This document shows, one piece after another, positions 49,609 to 58,463 of a stretch of DNA of 64,000 nucleotides. Under the pieces are notes generated by a model. It was not told the DNA's origin and searched no databases. It was given only the letters and a program-made list of their open reading frames with translations. This stretch comes from Dokdonella fugitiva (GTDB lineage: Bacteria; Pseudomonadota; Gammaproteobacteria; Xanthomonadales; Rhodanobacteraceae): contig NZ_JACGXL010000004.1 of NCBI RefSeq assembly GCF_014138265.1, positions 62,001 to 126,000 on the forward strand, in the 5' to 3' direction. Position numbers and translations under genes: made by a program. Every line of letters starts with the position of its first letter. The stretch's first letter is position 1.

Positions 49609-51107
49609 GGGCGCGCCTCCAGTGCGTCGCGCGCGACCGCGAGATCGTCGAACGGCAGCTTCGCGCCGGCGACTTCCTGGTACGGTTCGTGGCCCTTGCC
49701 CGCGACGAGCACGACGTCGCCCGCGTGCGACATGCCGATCGCGAGCGCGATCGCCGCGGCGCGGTCGCGCTCGATCGAGGCGAGCGCCGGACGGGTCAGG
49801 CCCGCGACGATCTGCGCGACGATCGCGTCGCCGTCCTCGCCGCGCGGATTGTCGTCCGTGACGATGATGCGATCGGCGAGCGTCTCGGCGATCGCCCCCA
49901 TCTGCGGACGCTTGCCGGCGTCGCGTTCGCCGCCGCAGCCGAAGACGCAGACGAGGCGACCGCTGCAATGCGCGCGCAGGCTCGTCAGCGCCTGCTCGAG
50001 CGCGTCGGGCGTATGCGCGTAGTCGATCACGACGAGCGGACGCGTCGCGTCGCCGCCGAGGCGGTTCATGCGCCCGGCCACCGGCTCGAGCGCCGCGAGT
50101 GCCTCGCGGATCTGCGCGAACGTGAAACCGAGCCGGCCGAGGCAAGCCGCGACCGCGAGCAGGTTGGAGACGTTGAAGCGACCGAGCAGGCGCGAGGAGA
50201 CCGCGCCTTCGCCCCACGGCGTGACGAGGCGAAAATGCATGCCGGCGGCGCCGGATTCGACCGCGTGCGCGACCACGTCGGCGTCGTCGCGCTCGATGCC
50301 GTAACGCACCAGCGCGACGCCGTCGCCGACGACCCTGGCGAGCACGCGCCCGAACGCGTCGTCGGCGTTGACGATCGCCGCGGCGAGCCCCGGCCACGAG
50401 AACAGGCGCTGCTTGGCCGCACCGTACGCCTGCATCGTGCCGTGGTAGTCGAGGTGGTCGCGCGTGAGGTTGGTGAACACCGCGAGTTCGAACGCGACCG
50501 CGTTGACACGCCCCTGGTCGAGCGCGTGCGAGGAGACTTCCATCGCGACGTGGCTCGCGCCGGCGTCGCGGAATTCCGCGAGCAGGCCGTGCACGGCGAT
50601 CGCGTCCGGCGTCGTGCGCTCGCCTTCGCGGATCGCGCCGTGCATGCCTGCGCCGAGCGTGCCGATCGTGGCGACGCCGCGCCCCGCGTGCTGCAATGCC
50701 TGCGCGAGCAGTTGCACGGTCGACGTCTTGCCGTTCGTACCGGTCACGCCGATCACGTGCAGCGCACGCGACGGCTCGCCGAAGAAGCGCGAGGCGATCG
50801 CGCCGACGCGATCGCGCAGGCCGTCGACGCGCACCACGGGCGCCGTCGGCTCATGGGGGCGCACGCCGGACGCGGGCGCTTCGATGCCTGCCGGATCGGC
50901 CAGGATCACCGCTGCGCCACGCGCCGACGCCGCCGGGGCAAACGTGATGCCGTGCGCTCGGGCGCCGGCGAGTGCGACGAACGCGTCGTCCTTGTTCACG
51001 CGCCGCGAGTCGAGTGCGAGGCCGCGCACGACGATGTCGCCGGCCGCACCGGCCTCGCCGTGTCCTTGCAGCAGTTCGCCCACGCTCATCCGGTACTGCC
51101 TGTTCAT
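49602..51107 (-). CDS. murE: UDP-MurNAc-dipeptide:meso-diaminopimelate ligase
   Basis: Adds the third residue of the stem peptide, 501 residues. The P-loop is VIGVTGTNGKTSTVQLL, with EVSSHALDQGRV and NLTRDHLDYHG; the motif TDDNPRGED is the DNPR signature of the meso-DAP-specific enzymes, so the cell wall is of the DAP type. The start ATG 51107 overlaps the ftsI stop (ATGA); a second ATG at 51089 is nearer to the conserved part. Confidence 0.97.
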   Translation of the reverse strand: MNRQYRMSVGELLQGHGEAGAAGDIVVRGLALDSRRVNKDDAFVALAGARAHGITFAPAASARGAAVILADPAGIEAPASGVRPHEPTAPVVRVDGLRDRVGAIASRFFGEPSRALHVIGVTGTNGKTSTVQLLAQALQHAGRGVATIGTLGAGMHGAIREGERTTPDAIAVHGLLAEFRDAGASHVAMEVSSHALDQGRVNAVAFELAVFTNLTRDHLDYHGTMQAYGAAKQRLFSWPGLAAAIVNADDAFGRVLARVVGDGVALVRYGIERDDADVVAHAVESGAAGMHFRLVTPWGEGAVSSRLLGRFNVSNLLAVAACLGRLGFTFAQIREALAALEPVAGRMNRLGGDATRPLVVIDYAHTPDALEQALTSLRAHCSGRLVCVFGCGGERDAGKRPQMGAIAETLADRIIVTDDNPRGEDGDAIVAQIVAGLTRPALASIERDRAAAIALAIGMSHAGDVVLVAGKGHEPYQEVAGAKLPFDDLAVARDALEARPC

Positions 51108-52873
51108 TCGGGTACACCCTCCGCATAGTCGGGCTCGACCTGCGCGCCGTCGGGCGCCTGTCGTGCCATGCGTACGGTGTGCCCGGAATCGGGCGACGCG
51201 GTGTACCAGTTCTGCACGTCGTCGGGCGGAACGTCGAGCAGGCGCAGCGCGCCGTCCATGACCTTGCTGAACACCGGCGCCGAGACGAGCGCGCCGTAGT
51301 ACGCGCCCTGCGGATCGTGGATCACGACGACGCCGACGAGGCGCGGCGCGGTCGCCGGCACCATGCCGGCGAACAGCGAGATGTACTTCTTCTGGTAGCC
51401 GCCGCCGATCGCGGTGCGCGAGGTGCCGGTCTTGCCGGCGACGCGGTAGTTGGTGATCGCCGCCTTGATGCCGCCGCCGGGCGGGTGCACGACGGTCTCG
51501 AGCATGCCGCGCAGGGTCGTCGCGATCTGCGGATCGATGACCGCGCGATCCTTCGCCTGGCCGCCCTTGACGAATGTCGGCGGGCGCAGGCGGCCGTCGT
51601 TGGCGAGCGCCGCGTAACCCTGCGCGAGCTGCAGCGGCGTCACGCTGAGGCCGTAGCCGTACGCGATCGTCGCCTGCTCGACCGGCCCCCAGTTCTTCGC
51701 GATCGGCAGGTTGCCGGGCGATTCGCCGGGGAAGCCGCAGCCGGTGACTTCGCCGAAGCCGAAGCGGTGGAACACGTCGTACATCTCGTCGCGGCCGAGC
51801 GTCGCGGCGATCTTCGCCGCGCCGACGTTGCTCGAATACGTGATCACGCCGGTGACGTCGATCATGCCCTTGTTGTGCACGTCGCTGATCGTGTGCCCGT
51901 ACAGCGTGTACGTGCCCGGCGAGGTGTCGATCGGCGTGTGCGGTTTCCATTTGCCGCTCTCGAGCGCCGCCGAGATCGTGAACGCCTTCATCGTCGAGCC
52001 CGGCTCGACCACGTCGGTCGCCGCGCGGTTGCGCCGGTAGGCCGGGTCGACGTTGCCGCGCGCGTTCGGGTTGAACGACGGCTGGTTGACCATCGCGAGG
52101 ATCTCGCCGGTCGGCACGTCGAGGATGACCATCGAGCCCGAACTCGCGTGGTGCTCGGCGAGCGCCGCCTTGAGCTCGCGGTAGGCGAGGTACTGGATGC
52201 GCCGGTCGATCGAGATCGTCAGGTCCTTGCCCGGGCGCGCCTCGCGCACGAGTTCGACGTTCTCGACCTCGTGGCCGAGGCGATCGCGGATCACGCGCTT
52301 GATGCCCTTCTCGCCCGCGAGCCACGAGTCGAACGCGAGCTCGAGGCCTTCCTGGCCCGCGTCGTCGATGTTGGTGAAGCCGAGCACGTGGGCGATGACC
52401 TCGCCGCTCGGGTAGTAGCGGCGGAACTCGCGCTGGCTCGACACGCCGGGGATGCCGAGGCCGAGGATCGCCTGCGCGTCGTCCGGGTTGAGGTGGCGCT
52501 TGATGTAGTAGAACTCCTTGTCGGAGCGCTCGACGAGGCGCTCCTTGAGCGACTCCTCGTCGAGCCCGGCCGCCCGCGCGAGTTCGCCGATGCGGTCGGC
52601 GTGCTCGAGCAGCTCCATCGGGTTCGCCCAGATCGATTCGACCGGCGTCGACACCGCGAGCGGCTCGCCGTTGCGGTCGAAGATCGTGCCGCGCGAAACC
52701 GGGATGTCGATGTCGCGCAGGTAACGCGCGTCGCCCTGCTCCTGGTAGAAGTCCTTGCGCACGACCTGCAGGTCGACCGCGCGCACGACCAGCGCGCTCG
52801 AGGCGAGGCCGAGCACCGCGAACACGGCGTAGAGCCGCGTGCGCGTGTTGGCCGGCTTCGTGCGCGCGTTCAT
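51104..52873 (-). CDS. ftsI: Division-specific peptidoglycan D,D-transpeptidase (PBP3)
   Basis: Class B penicillin-binding protein of the septum, 589 residues. One hydrophobic segment near the N-terminus (LYAVFAVLGLASSALVVRAVDL), then the PBP dimer domain (RGTIFDRNGEPLAVS) and the transpeptidase domain with the catalytic Ser in EPGSTMKAF, SxN in TYSSNVG and KTG in AGKTGTSR. It is coupled to ftsL and murE by ATGA overlaps. Confidence 0.97.
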   Translation of the reverse strand: MNARTKPANTRTRLYAVFAVLGLASSALVVRAVDLQVVRKDFYQEQGDARYLRDIDIPVSRGTIFDRNGEPLAVSTPVESIWANPMELLEHADRIGELARAAGLDEESLKERLVERSDKEFYYIKRHLNPDDAQAILGLGIPGVSSQREFRRYYPSGEVIAHVLGFTNIDDAGQEGLELAFDSWLAGEKGIKRVIRDRLGHEVENVELVREARPGKDLTISIDRRIQYLAYRELKAALAEHHASSGSMVILDVPTGEILAMVNQPSFNPNARGNVDPAYRRNRAATDVVEPGSTMKAFTISAALESGKWKPHTPIDTSPGTYTLYGHTISDVHNKGMIDVTGVITYSSNVGAAKIAATLGRDEMYDVFHRFGFGEVTGCGFPGESPGNLPIAKNWGPVEQATIAYGYGLSVTPLQLAQGYAALANDGRLRPPTFVKGGQAKDRAVIDPQIATTLRGMLETVVHPPGGGIKAAITNYRVAGKTGTSRTAIGGGYQKKYISLFAGMVPATAPRLVGVVVIHDPQGAYYGALVSAPVFSKVMDGALRLLDVPPDDVQNWYTASPDSGHTVRMARQAPDGAQVEPDYAEGVPE

Positions 52874-53139
52874 CGCTTGATCACCAGTGTCTGCGCCGCG
52901 GCGGGCGGCAGCATGCCGAGGCGGCCGCGCGCGATCTGGTCGATGCGGTTGTTTTCCGCCCAGGTCGCCTGCTCGAGCTGCAGGCGGCCGAACTCGAATT
53001 CGAGGTTGTCGCGCTCGTTGCCGAGCCGGCTCAGTTCGATGAACGCGAGGCGGCTTTGCTGGCGCGCGTAGACGACGCCGATCGCGCTCGCGATCGTCGC
53101 CAGCAGGAGCAGGGAGAGGGCGGCGATGCGCAGGCTCAC
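52870..53139 (-). CDS. ftsL: Cell division protein FtsL
   Basis: Small bitopic divisome protein, 89 residues. A hydrophobic segment at about 4-25 ([22 protein letters not shown]) is followed by a heptad-rich coiled coil ([24 protein letters not shown]). It pairs with FtsB and FtsQ. The start is GTG, overlapping the rsmH stop by GTGA. Identity rests on size, topology and place between rsmH and ftsI. Confidence 0.92.
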   Translation of the reverse strand: MSLRIAALSLLLLATIASAIGVVYARQQSRLAFIELSRLGNERDNLEFEFGRLQLEQATWAENNRIDQIARGRLGMLPPAAAQTLVIKR

Positions 53140-54077
53140 GTCGCCCCCGCTCCGCTCGCGCGCTTCTGCGCGACGCGCAGCACCGCGCTGCGCGCACGCG
53201 GGTTCATCACGAGTTCCGAGTCGCCGGCGAATTGCGCCTTGCCGACCGCGACGAGCGCGGGCGGCGCGACGTCGGGCAGCGGCAGTCCGCGCCGCACGGG
53301 ACGCGCGACTTCGCCGCGGATGAACTGCTTGACGACCCGGTCCTCGAGCGAATGGAAACTGATCACCGCGAGCCGACCGCCGGGCTTGAGGCAGCGCAAC
53401 GCGGCGTCGAGCCCGCGTTCGAGCGCGCCGAATTCGTCGTTGACGTGGATGCGCAATGCCTGGAACGTGCGCGTCGCCGGATGCTTGTTGCGCTCGCGGT
53501 GGCCGATCGTCTTCGCGACGAGCTCGGCGAGATCACGCGTCGTCGCCAGCGGCCGCTCGCGTTCGCGTTCCACGATCGCTCGCGCGATGCGTCGACTCAT
53601 CCTTTCCTCACCATGACGCCACAGCACATCGGCGATCTCCTTCTCGTCCGCCGTCGCCAGCCACTGCGCCGCGCTCGTCCCCTGCGTCGGGTCCATGCGC
53701 ATGTCGAGTGGTCCTTCACTCTGGAAGCTGAAGCCGCGCGCCGGGTCGTCGAGCTGCGGCGACGACACGCCGAGGTCGAGCAGCACGCCGTCCAGGCCCG
53801 CCGCCGCTTCCGGCCACGCGGCCATCTCGGCGAAGTTCGCGTGACGGATCGCGACGCGCGGATCCTGCGCGAACTCCGCCTGGGCGGCCGCGATCGCCTC
53901 CGGATCGCGATCCATCAGCAACAGGCGTCCTTCCGGCCCCAACCGCTTCAGGACTTCGCGCGCATGCCCACCGCGCCCGAACGTCCCGTCCAGCCAGCGT
54001 CCCTTCTCCGTCACGCGGAGGCCTTCCAGGACCTCCGCCAGCATCACCGGCACGTGCCGGAGCTGCGACGCGCTCAT
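53136..54077 (-). CDS. rsmH: 16S rRNA (cytosine-1402-N4) methyltransferase
   Basis: Methylates C1402 in the ribosomal P site, 313 residues. It opens [14 protein letters not shown] and carries [16 protein letters not shown] (SAM motif I), [28 protein letters not shown] and [13 protein letters not shown]. It is the usual second gene of the dcw cluster (mraW) and lies 13 bases after mraZ. Confidence 0.97.
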   Translation of the reverse strand: MSASQLRHVPVMLAEVLEGLRVTEKGRWLDGTFGRGGHAREVLKRLGPEGRLLLMDRDPEAIAAAQAEFAQDPRVAIRHANFAEMAAWPEAAAGLDGVLLDLGVSSPQLDDPARGFSFQSEGPLDMRMDPTQGTSAAQWLATADEKEIADVLWRHGEERMSRRIARAIVERERERPLATTRDLAELVAKTIGHRERNKHPATRTFQALRIHVNDEFGALERGLDAALRCLKPGGRLAVISFHSLEDRVVKQFIRGEVARPVRRGLPLPDVAPPALVAVGKAQFAGDSELVMNPRARSAVLRVAQKRASGAGAT

Positions 54078-54090
54078 CGATGAACCCCGC

Positions 54091-54534
54091 TCACAGCTTC
54101 AGCTCGAGCATGTCCTCCGTGATCTGCTCCTCGCCGATCGTTTCGCGGATCTTTGCGAGGTGCGCCTGTTCGCTCCACAGCTCGAACTTGTTGCCCATGC
54201 CGAGCAGCACCGCGCGCTTCTCGATGCCGCTCGCGCCGCGCTGGCTGCCCGGCAGCGAGATGCGACCGTTCGCATCCGGTTCGACGTGCGCCGCCGCGCC
54301 GACGAGTTTCATCTGCAGGTTGCGGTGGACGGCCTTCACCGACGGCAACGCGTTCACTTCGTCGCGGACGCGCTCCCATTCCTGCTGCGGGAAGATCCAC
54401 AGGCAGCCGTGTTCGAACGGGTTGTAGGTCACGACGAGCCGGTTGCCGGATTTGGCGACGAGATCGCGATGGGCGGCGGGTATGGCTACCCGACCCTTGT
54501 CGTCCAGCGTGACAGCCGTTTCACCCTGAAACAT
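54091..54534 (-). CDS. mraZ: Transcriptional regulator MraZ
   Basis: DNA-binding AbrB-like regulator that represses its own dcw operon, 147 residues. Two SpoVT/AbrB repeats are visible: [20 protein letters not shown] with [17 protein letters not shown], and [14 protein letters not shown] with [15 protein letters not shown]. The start ATG 54534 is chosen to match homologues; the frame continues 13 codons upstream through the operator. First gene of the dcw operon. Confidence 0.96.
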   Translation of the reverse strand: MFQGETAVTLDDKGRVAIPAAHRDLVAKSGNRLVVTYNPFEHGCLWIFPQQEWERVRDEVNALPSVKAVHRNLQMKLVGAAAHVEPDANGRISLPGSQRGASGIEKRAVLLGMGNKFELWSEQAHLAKIRETIGEEQITEDMLELKL

Positions 54535-54535
54535 G

Positions 54536-54570
54536 ACCCACTTCCCGCCACAAAAAACCACCTGAACCCA
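54536..54570 (-). promoter_or_regulatory. MraZ operator: four TGG(N2) boxes at 10-base spacing
   Basis: Read on the minus strand: TGGGT-N5-TGGTT-N5-TGGCG-N5-TGGGT, at 54566-54570, 54556-54560, 54546-54550 and 54536-54540. The family box is TGGGN repeated each 10 bases; the first and last boxes are perfect and the inner two keep TGG. The array reaches from the -10 region to one base before the mraZ ATG. Confidence 0.82.
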
Positions 54571-54598
54571 CATTAGGCGGCGAGGCGTGGACTGTCAA
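54570..54598 (-). promoter_or_regulatory. Promoter of the dcw operon (P-mraZ)
   Basis: Minus strand -35 TTGACA (54598-54593, perfect), 17-base spacer, -10 TAATGT (54575-54570, keeps the key T1, A2 and T6). The predicted start near 54563 puts the MraZ boxes on the promoter and leader. Confidence 0.72.
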
Positions 54599-55116
54599 GG
54601 AAATTCAGGAAAAAAATCCTGTTCAGGCAAGGATTTGACGCACATCGAGCTAACCCGAACGCAGCAGTATTGATATCGATTCTGAAGTGTCGCGGGCAAC
54701 CCATTGATGTACTGATCATCCGTGCCGAATGCGATGGTTGGCGCCTGCCAGTCCGTGGCGTCCTTCGACGACGCAGCGCGGGACTGATGCACCTACAGCC
54801 CCCCTGGTAATATATCTACCGCCACGCGGATATTGAAGCGACAATAATAGACTTCCGGTGTATGTTGCCTTCGTCCGGCCCAGGGGCGTTGCCGCAGTGG
54901 CAGCGTAGCCGGACGCGATCGGTCGACGGCCGGTCAAGGGGCGACATGTCCGGGGATCAGGCTGCGACGCTGCGGGCGTGCGAATGCCGCGGACCCCTGC
55001 GCCTCGGCGCGGCACCGCCGTCCGGGCCGCCTGCCGCACTTTCCCCATGCTCCGCCTTCTCCACACGTGCACATCGCGCCGACTCGCGCACCCATCCCCG
55101 TGCAGGACATCCCGTG
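54599..55116. other. Intergenic region between mraZ and the collagen-like locus
   Basis: 518 bases without a convincing gene. The first 100 bases are AT-richer, with a small CAGGA/TCCTG hairpin around a T run near 54605-54625. A second AT-rich patch at 54806-54855 (taatatatct ... ataatag) is the likeliest place for the promoter of the downstream secreted-protein operon, though no clean -35/-10 pair is seen. From 54870 to 55100 the sequence is GC-rich and would form a long leader. AGGA at 55104-55107 is the ribosome site of the next gene. Confidence 0.5.
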
Positions 55117-55425
55117 ATGAAGCGATCCGATGACTCGCGCCCGCGTCTGCGCGGCGCGTGGCGAACCGTGTTCGCGGCCGGCGCATTCGCACTGTGCGCG
55201 GGCAATGCATTCGGCCAGTTCGTACTGCGCCAGGCGACGACGGCGGGAACCGGCGTGTCCGAAGTCATGACGCCGTGCTACGCGCTGTCGGCCACCGCCG
55301 GCGAAGCAAGCGCCGCACCGGCGTCCGCGGGCGCATTCCGGCTGTTCTCCGGCTTCTGGGGAGCAGGGCCGGCGACACCACGCAACAGCATCTTCCGCGA
55401 CGGATTCGAGGACTGCAGCCCATGA
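55117..55425 (+). CDS. Small secreted protein with C-terminal IFRDGFED tail
   Basis: 102 residues; not a family I can name. Basic N-terminus and hydrophobic core ([19 protein letters not shown], then [15 protein letters not shown]) look like a signal peptide cut after AFG or FGQ. The mature ~65 residues contain [15 protein letters not shown] and FRLFSGFWG, and end [14 protein letters not shown] recall short DGFE-type tails at the ends of secreted proteins in this bacterial group, but cannot verify this. AGGA lies 9 bases before ATG 55117 (GTG 55114 is also in frame). The stop overlaps the ATG of the collagen-like gene (ATGA), so the two are coupled. Confidence 0.68.
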   Translation: MKRSDDSRPRLRGAWRTVFAAGAFALCAGNAFGQFVLRQATTAGTGVSEVMTPCYALSATAGEASAAPASAGAFRLFSGFWGAGPATPRNSIFRDGFEDCSP

Positions 55426-57335
55426 AACCGAACTCTCTGGTCATCGCCATCGCGCTCGGCCTCGGCACGGCGACCTTCCACGCCAACGTCGCGAGTGCAG
55501 CGCCGCAAGCCGCGCAGTCGTACGACTTCGTCTACCAGGGTTATCTCGAGCAAAACGGTGTGCCGGCGAACGGCAACTACGACCTCGAGTTTTCGCTGTG
55601 GGATGCGCAGACCGGCGGCAATGCATTCGGCTCGGCGATCGTCGAAACCGGATGGCCGGTCGTCGACGGCCGCTTCAGCATCAATCTCGCGTGGGCCGGT
55701 GCATTCGACGGCACGCAGCGCTGGATCCAGGTCAAGATCGACGGCACGACCCTGCCGCGCCAGCCCGTGTCCAGCACGCCGGTCGCGCAGTACGCCTTGA
55801 ACACGCCGCCGGGTGCCGTCGGGCCGACGGGTCCCACCGGCCCGACCGGACCCGCGGGTGTGGCGGGACCGACCGGGCCCGCGGGCGCCACCGGCAACAC
55901 GGGACCGACCGGCGCCGCCGGTGCGACAGGCAGCGCGGGCGCGACAGGTGCGACCGGCCCCACCGGAGCCGCAGGCGCCATCGGCCCGACCGGAGCCCAG
56001 GGCCCGGCTGGCTCAACCGGTGCCACGGGCGCGCAAGGCCCGGCCGGCGCTACGGGCGCCCAAGGACCCGCGGGCGCGACAGGCGCCACGGGCACGCAGG
56101 GGCCCATCGGCGCGACGGGCACCACCGGTCCGCAGGGACCGACTGGCCCGACCGGCGCAACGGGGGCGACCGGTGCGCAGGGTCCGGCCGGCGCTACGGG
56201 TGCGACGGGCGCGCAAGGTCCGATCGGTCTCACGGGGTCGACCGGTGCACAGGGCACGACAGGACCGACGGGAGCGACTGGCGCGCAAGGCGCGGTCGGC
56301 CTCACGGGCGCGACCGGTGCGCAAGGTGCCACCGGTGCGCAAGGTCCGGCCGGACCGACGGGCGCAACAGGTGCCACCGGCGCACCAGGTGCAGACGGAG
56401 CCACGGGCGCGAGTGGCGCGCAGGGGCCGATCGGTGCGACCGGCGCACAAGGCCCCACGGGCGCCCAGGGCGCCACCGGTCCAACGGGAGCGACCGGTCC
56501 CGTGGGCGCAGACGGTCCTGCAGGCCCGACCGGCGCACAGGGCGCCACCGGGCCGGCGGGCGTCCAGGGGCCGGCGGGAGCGACCGGCGCCACGGGTCCG
56601 CAAGGTCCGGTTGGATCGCCGGGCCCTGCAGGAAGCGACGGAGCCACCGGTGCCGTAGGCGCGACGGGCCCGGCCGGCCCAACCGGTGCGCAGGGCCCGA
56701 CCGGAGCCCCCGGTACGGCGGGAACCAACGGCGCCACGGGCGCAACCGGTCCGCAAGGTCCGACCGGTGCCGTGGGAGCCACGGGCGCCGCCGGCCAGCA
56801 AGGCTCGACCGGCCCAAGCGGCCCACCCGGACCGACGGGCGCGACCGGCCCCGCGGGCCCGGCCGGCGTTGCCGGACCCAGCGGCGATACCGGACCGGTC
56901 GGGCCTGCGGGTCCGACCGGTCCCGCCGGCGACACGGGCCCGGCCGGTTCGACGCCGGCCGTCGCGACGGTCGCGACCAACCAGCTCACCAACAGCACGG
57001 CCTACGGCGCGCTCGCGACGGCCGGCCCGGCGGTCGCCGTCACGCCGCTCACGGGCAAGGTGCTCGTCACGCTTACGGCCGGCATCACCAACGTCGACAA
57101 CGGCGCGAGCTGCTTCATGGGCTTCGCCACGTCCGGCGCGGGTGCGACCGTGGTCGCCGCGAGCGACACGCGTTCGCTGTCGGCTGCGCGCGACCGCATC
57201 TGGCACGGCAGCGCGACCTACCTCGTGACCGGGCTCAACAACGTGGCGACGACGTTCACGGCCGTGTACCGCACCAACGTCAACAATAACGAATGCGATT
57301 TCTCCGACCGGAGCATCATCGTCCAGCCGTTCTGA
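55422..57335 (+). CDS. Secreted collagen-like protein
   Basis: 637 residues. Signal peptide about 1-27 (ending NVASAAPQA). Residues about 32-126 form a beta-rich head ([49 protein letters not shown]), a type common at the start of bacterial secreted repeat proteins. Residues 131-508 are 126 unbroken Gly-X-Y triplets, mostly GPT, GAT, GAQ and GPA, so Thr takes the place hydroxyproline has in animal collagen. Residues about 512-637 form a globular tail ([19 protein letters not shown] ... [13 protein letters not shown]) that could nucleate the trimer. It probably makes a triple-helical surface or extracellular fibre. No membrane anchor is seen. A strong terminator follows. Confidence 0.9.
   Translation: MKPNSLVIAIALGLGTATFHANVASAAPQAAQSYDFVYQGYLEQNGVPANGNYDLEFSLWDAQTGGNAFGSAIVETGWPVVDGRFSINLAWAGAFDGTQRWIQVKIDGTTLPRQPVSSTPVAQYALNTPPGAVGPTGPTGPTGPAGVAGPTGPAGATGNTGPTGAAGATGSAGATGATGPTGAAGAIGPTGAQGPAGSTGATGAQGPAGATGAQGPAGATGATGTQGPIGATGTTGPQGPTGPTGATGATGAQGPAGATGATGAQGPIGLTGSTGAQGTTGPTGATGAQGAVGLTGATGAQGATGAQGPAGPTGATGATGAPGADGATGASGAQGPIGATGAQGPTGAQGATGPTGATGPVGADGPAGPTGAQGATGPAGVQGPAGATGATGPQGPVGSPGPAGSDGATGAVGATGPAGPTGAQGPTGAPGTAGTNGATGATGPQGPTGAVGATGAAGQQGSTGPSGPPGPTGATGPAGPAGVAGPSGDTGPVGPAGPTGPAGDTGPAGSTPAVATVATNQLTNSTAYGALATAGPAVAVTPLTGKVLVTLTAGITNVDNGASCFMGFATSGAGATVVAASDTRSLSAARDRIWHGSATYLVTGLNNVATTFTAVYRTNVNNNECDFSDRSIIVQPF
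55812..56954 (+). repeat. Gly-X-Y coding repeat array (collagen-like)
   Basis: About 1.14 kb of 9-base units encoding G-X-Y. Imperfect longer units such as ggcgcgaccggtgcgcaagg recur many times. The reading is continuous with no frame break. Slippage or recombination here would change fibre length between strains. Confidence 0.9.
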
Positions 57336-57348
57336 ACTGCGAGAGCGT

Positions 57349-57384
57349 GGCGGCGGATCCGTCGTGGTCCGCCGCCTTTTTTTC
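57349..57384 (+). terminator. Intrinsic terminator of the collagen-like operon
   Basis: Nine-base stem GGCGGCGGA (57349-57357) / TCCGCCGCC (57368-57376), loop of 10 bases, then seven T residues. It lies 13 bases after the stop. Confidence 0.92.
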
Positions 57385-57449
57385 TTCCATCCCGTGCCGC
57401 GACCGCGTACAACGACCGCGCACGGCATCGCGGAACGGATCGGAAGGAC

Positions 57450-58427
57450 ATGACGCGGGTAGCGGTCACCGGCGGCGCCGGCTACATCGGATCGCACATG
57501 TGCAGGCGGCTCGCCGCGCACGGACACGACGTCGTCGTCATCGACGATCTGTCCGGCGGCCATCGCGACGCGGTGCGCTGGGGCCCCCTGCGGCAGTGCT
57601 CGCTGCTCGATGCACCGGCGCTGTCCCAGGCATTGCGCGACGCGCGCTGCGATGCGGTGATCCATTTCGCGGGCGCGATCGCCGTCGGCGAGTCCGTCGC
57701 CGATCCGCTCAAGTACTACGCGATCAACTTCGGCGGCAGCCTGAACCTGCTGCAGGCGATGCGCGACGCCGGCATGCGACGCCTCGTGTTCTCCTCGAGC
57801 GCGGCGATCTTCGGCGAACCACGGCAGTCCTTCATCGACGAACGACATCCGATCGACCCGATCAGTCCGTACGGCCGCGGCAAGGCGATGGTCGAGCAGC
57901 TGCTGCGCGATGCCGCGCCTGCGTACGGCATTGACGCGGTCGCGTTGCGCTACTTCAACGCCGCCGGTGCCGATCCGTCGGCGGCGATCGGCGAGTCGCA
58001 CGATCCGGAAACGCACCTGATCCCGCGCCTGCTGCGCCACGTCGCGGGCGAGCGCGGGCCGATCGAAATCTACGGCGACGACCATGCGACACCCGACGGC
58101 ACCTGCATCCGCGACTACGTGCATGTCGACGACCTGTGCGCGGCACACCTCGCCGCGCTCGAACATCTCGATTCCCATCCCGGCTTCCACGCCTTCAACC
58201 TCGGCAACGGCAACGGCTACTCGGTGCGCGAGGTCGTCGCCGCCGTGCATGCCGTGACCGGCAAGCACGTGCAGGCACGCGTCGCGGCGCGGCGCGCGGG
58301 TGATCCCGCCCGGCTCGTCGCCTGCCCCGACCGCGCACGCGCGGTGCTCGGCTGGCACCCCGCGACGCCGTCGCTCGAAGCGATCGTCGAGACCGCCTGG
58401 CGCTGGCATCGCGCTCCCGCGTACTGA
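57450..58427 (+). CDS. galE: UDP-glucose 4-epimerase
   Basis: 325 residues, extended SDR. It shows RVAVTGGAGYIGSHMCRRL, VVIDDLSGGHRDAV, HFAGAIAVGESVADPLKYY, the Ser and Tyr-x3-Lys region FSSSAAIFG and PISPYGRGKAMVEQLL, ALRYFNAAGADPS and CIRDYVHVDDL. It supplies UDP-galactose or UDP-GalNAc. It stands between the collagen terminator and the GT-methyltransferase gene, so it may provide sugar for that enzyme. GGAAGGA lies close to the ATG. Confidence 0.93.
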   Translation: MTRVAVTGGAGYIGSHMCRRLAAHGHDVVVIDDLSGGHRDAVRWGPLRQCSLLDAPALSQALRDARCDAVIHFAGAIAVGESVADPLKYYAINFGGSLNLLQAMRDAGMRRLVFSSSAAIFGEPRQSFIDERHPIDPISPYGRGKAMVEQLLRDAAPAYGIDAVALRYFNAAGADPSAAIGESHDPETHLIPRLLRHVAGERGPIEIYGDDHATPDGTCIRDYVHVDDLCAAHLAALEHLDSHPGFHAFNLGNGNGYSVREVVAAVHAVTGKHVQARVAARRAGDPARLVACPDRARAVLGWHPATPSLEAIVETAWRWHRAPAY

Positions 58428-58463
58428 TACGGTTCCGCCGCGACGTCGGCGACGGAGAGATGC

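Noticed and set aside
54595-54792. 65-codon minus-strand open frame upstream of mraZ
   Set aside because: Overlaps the dcw promoter, has no ribosome site and no domain-like features.
55812-56954. Possible CRISPR or non-coding tandem repeat
   Set aside because: The 9-base periodicity encodes an unbroken Gly-X-Y chain inside a secreted protein; there are no constant repeats with unique spacers.
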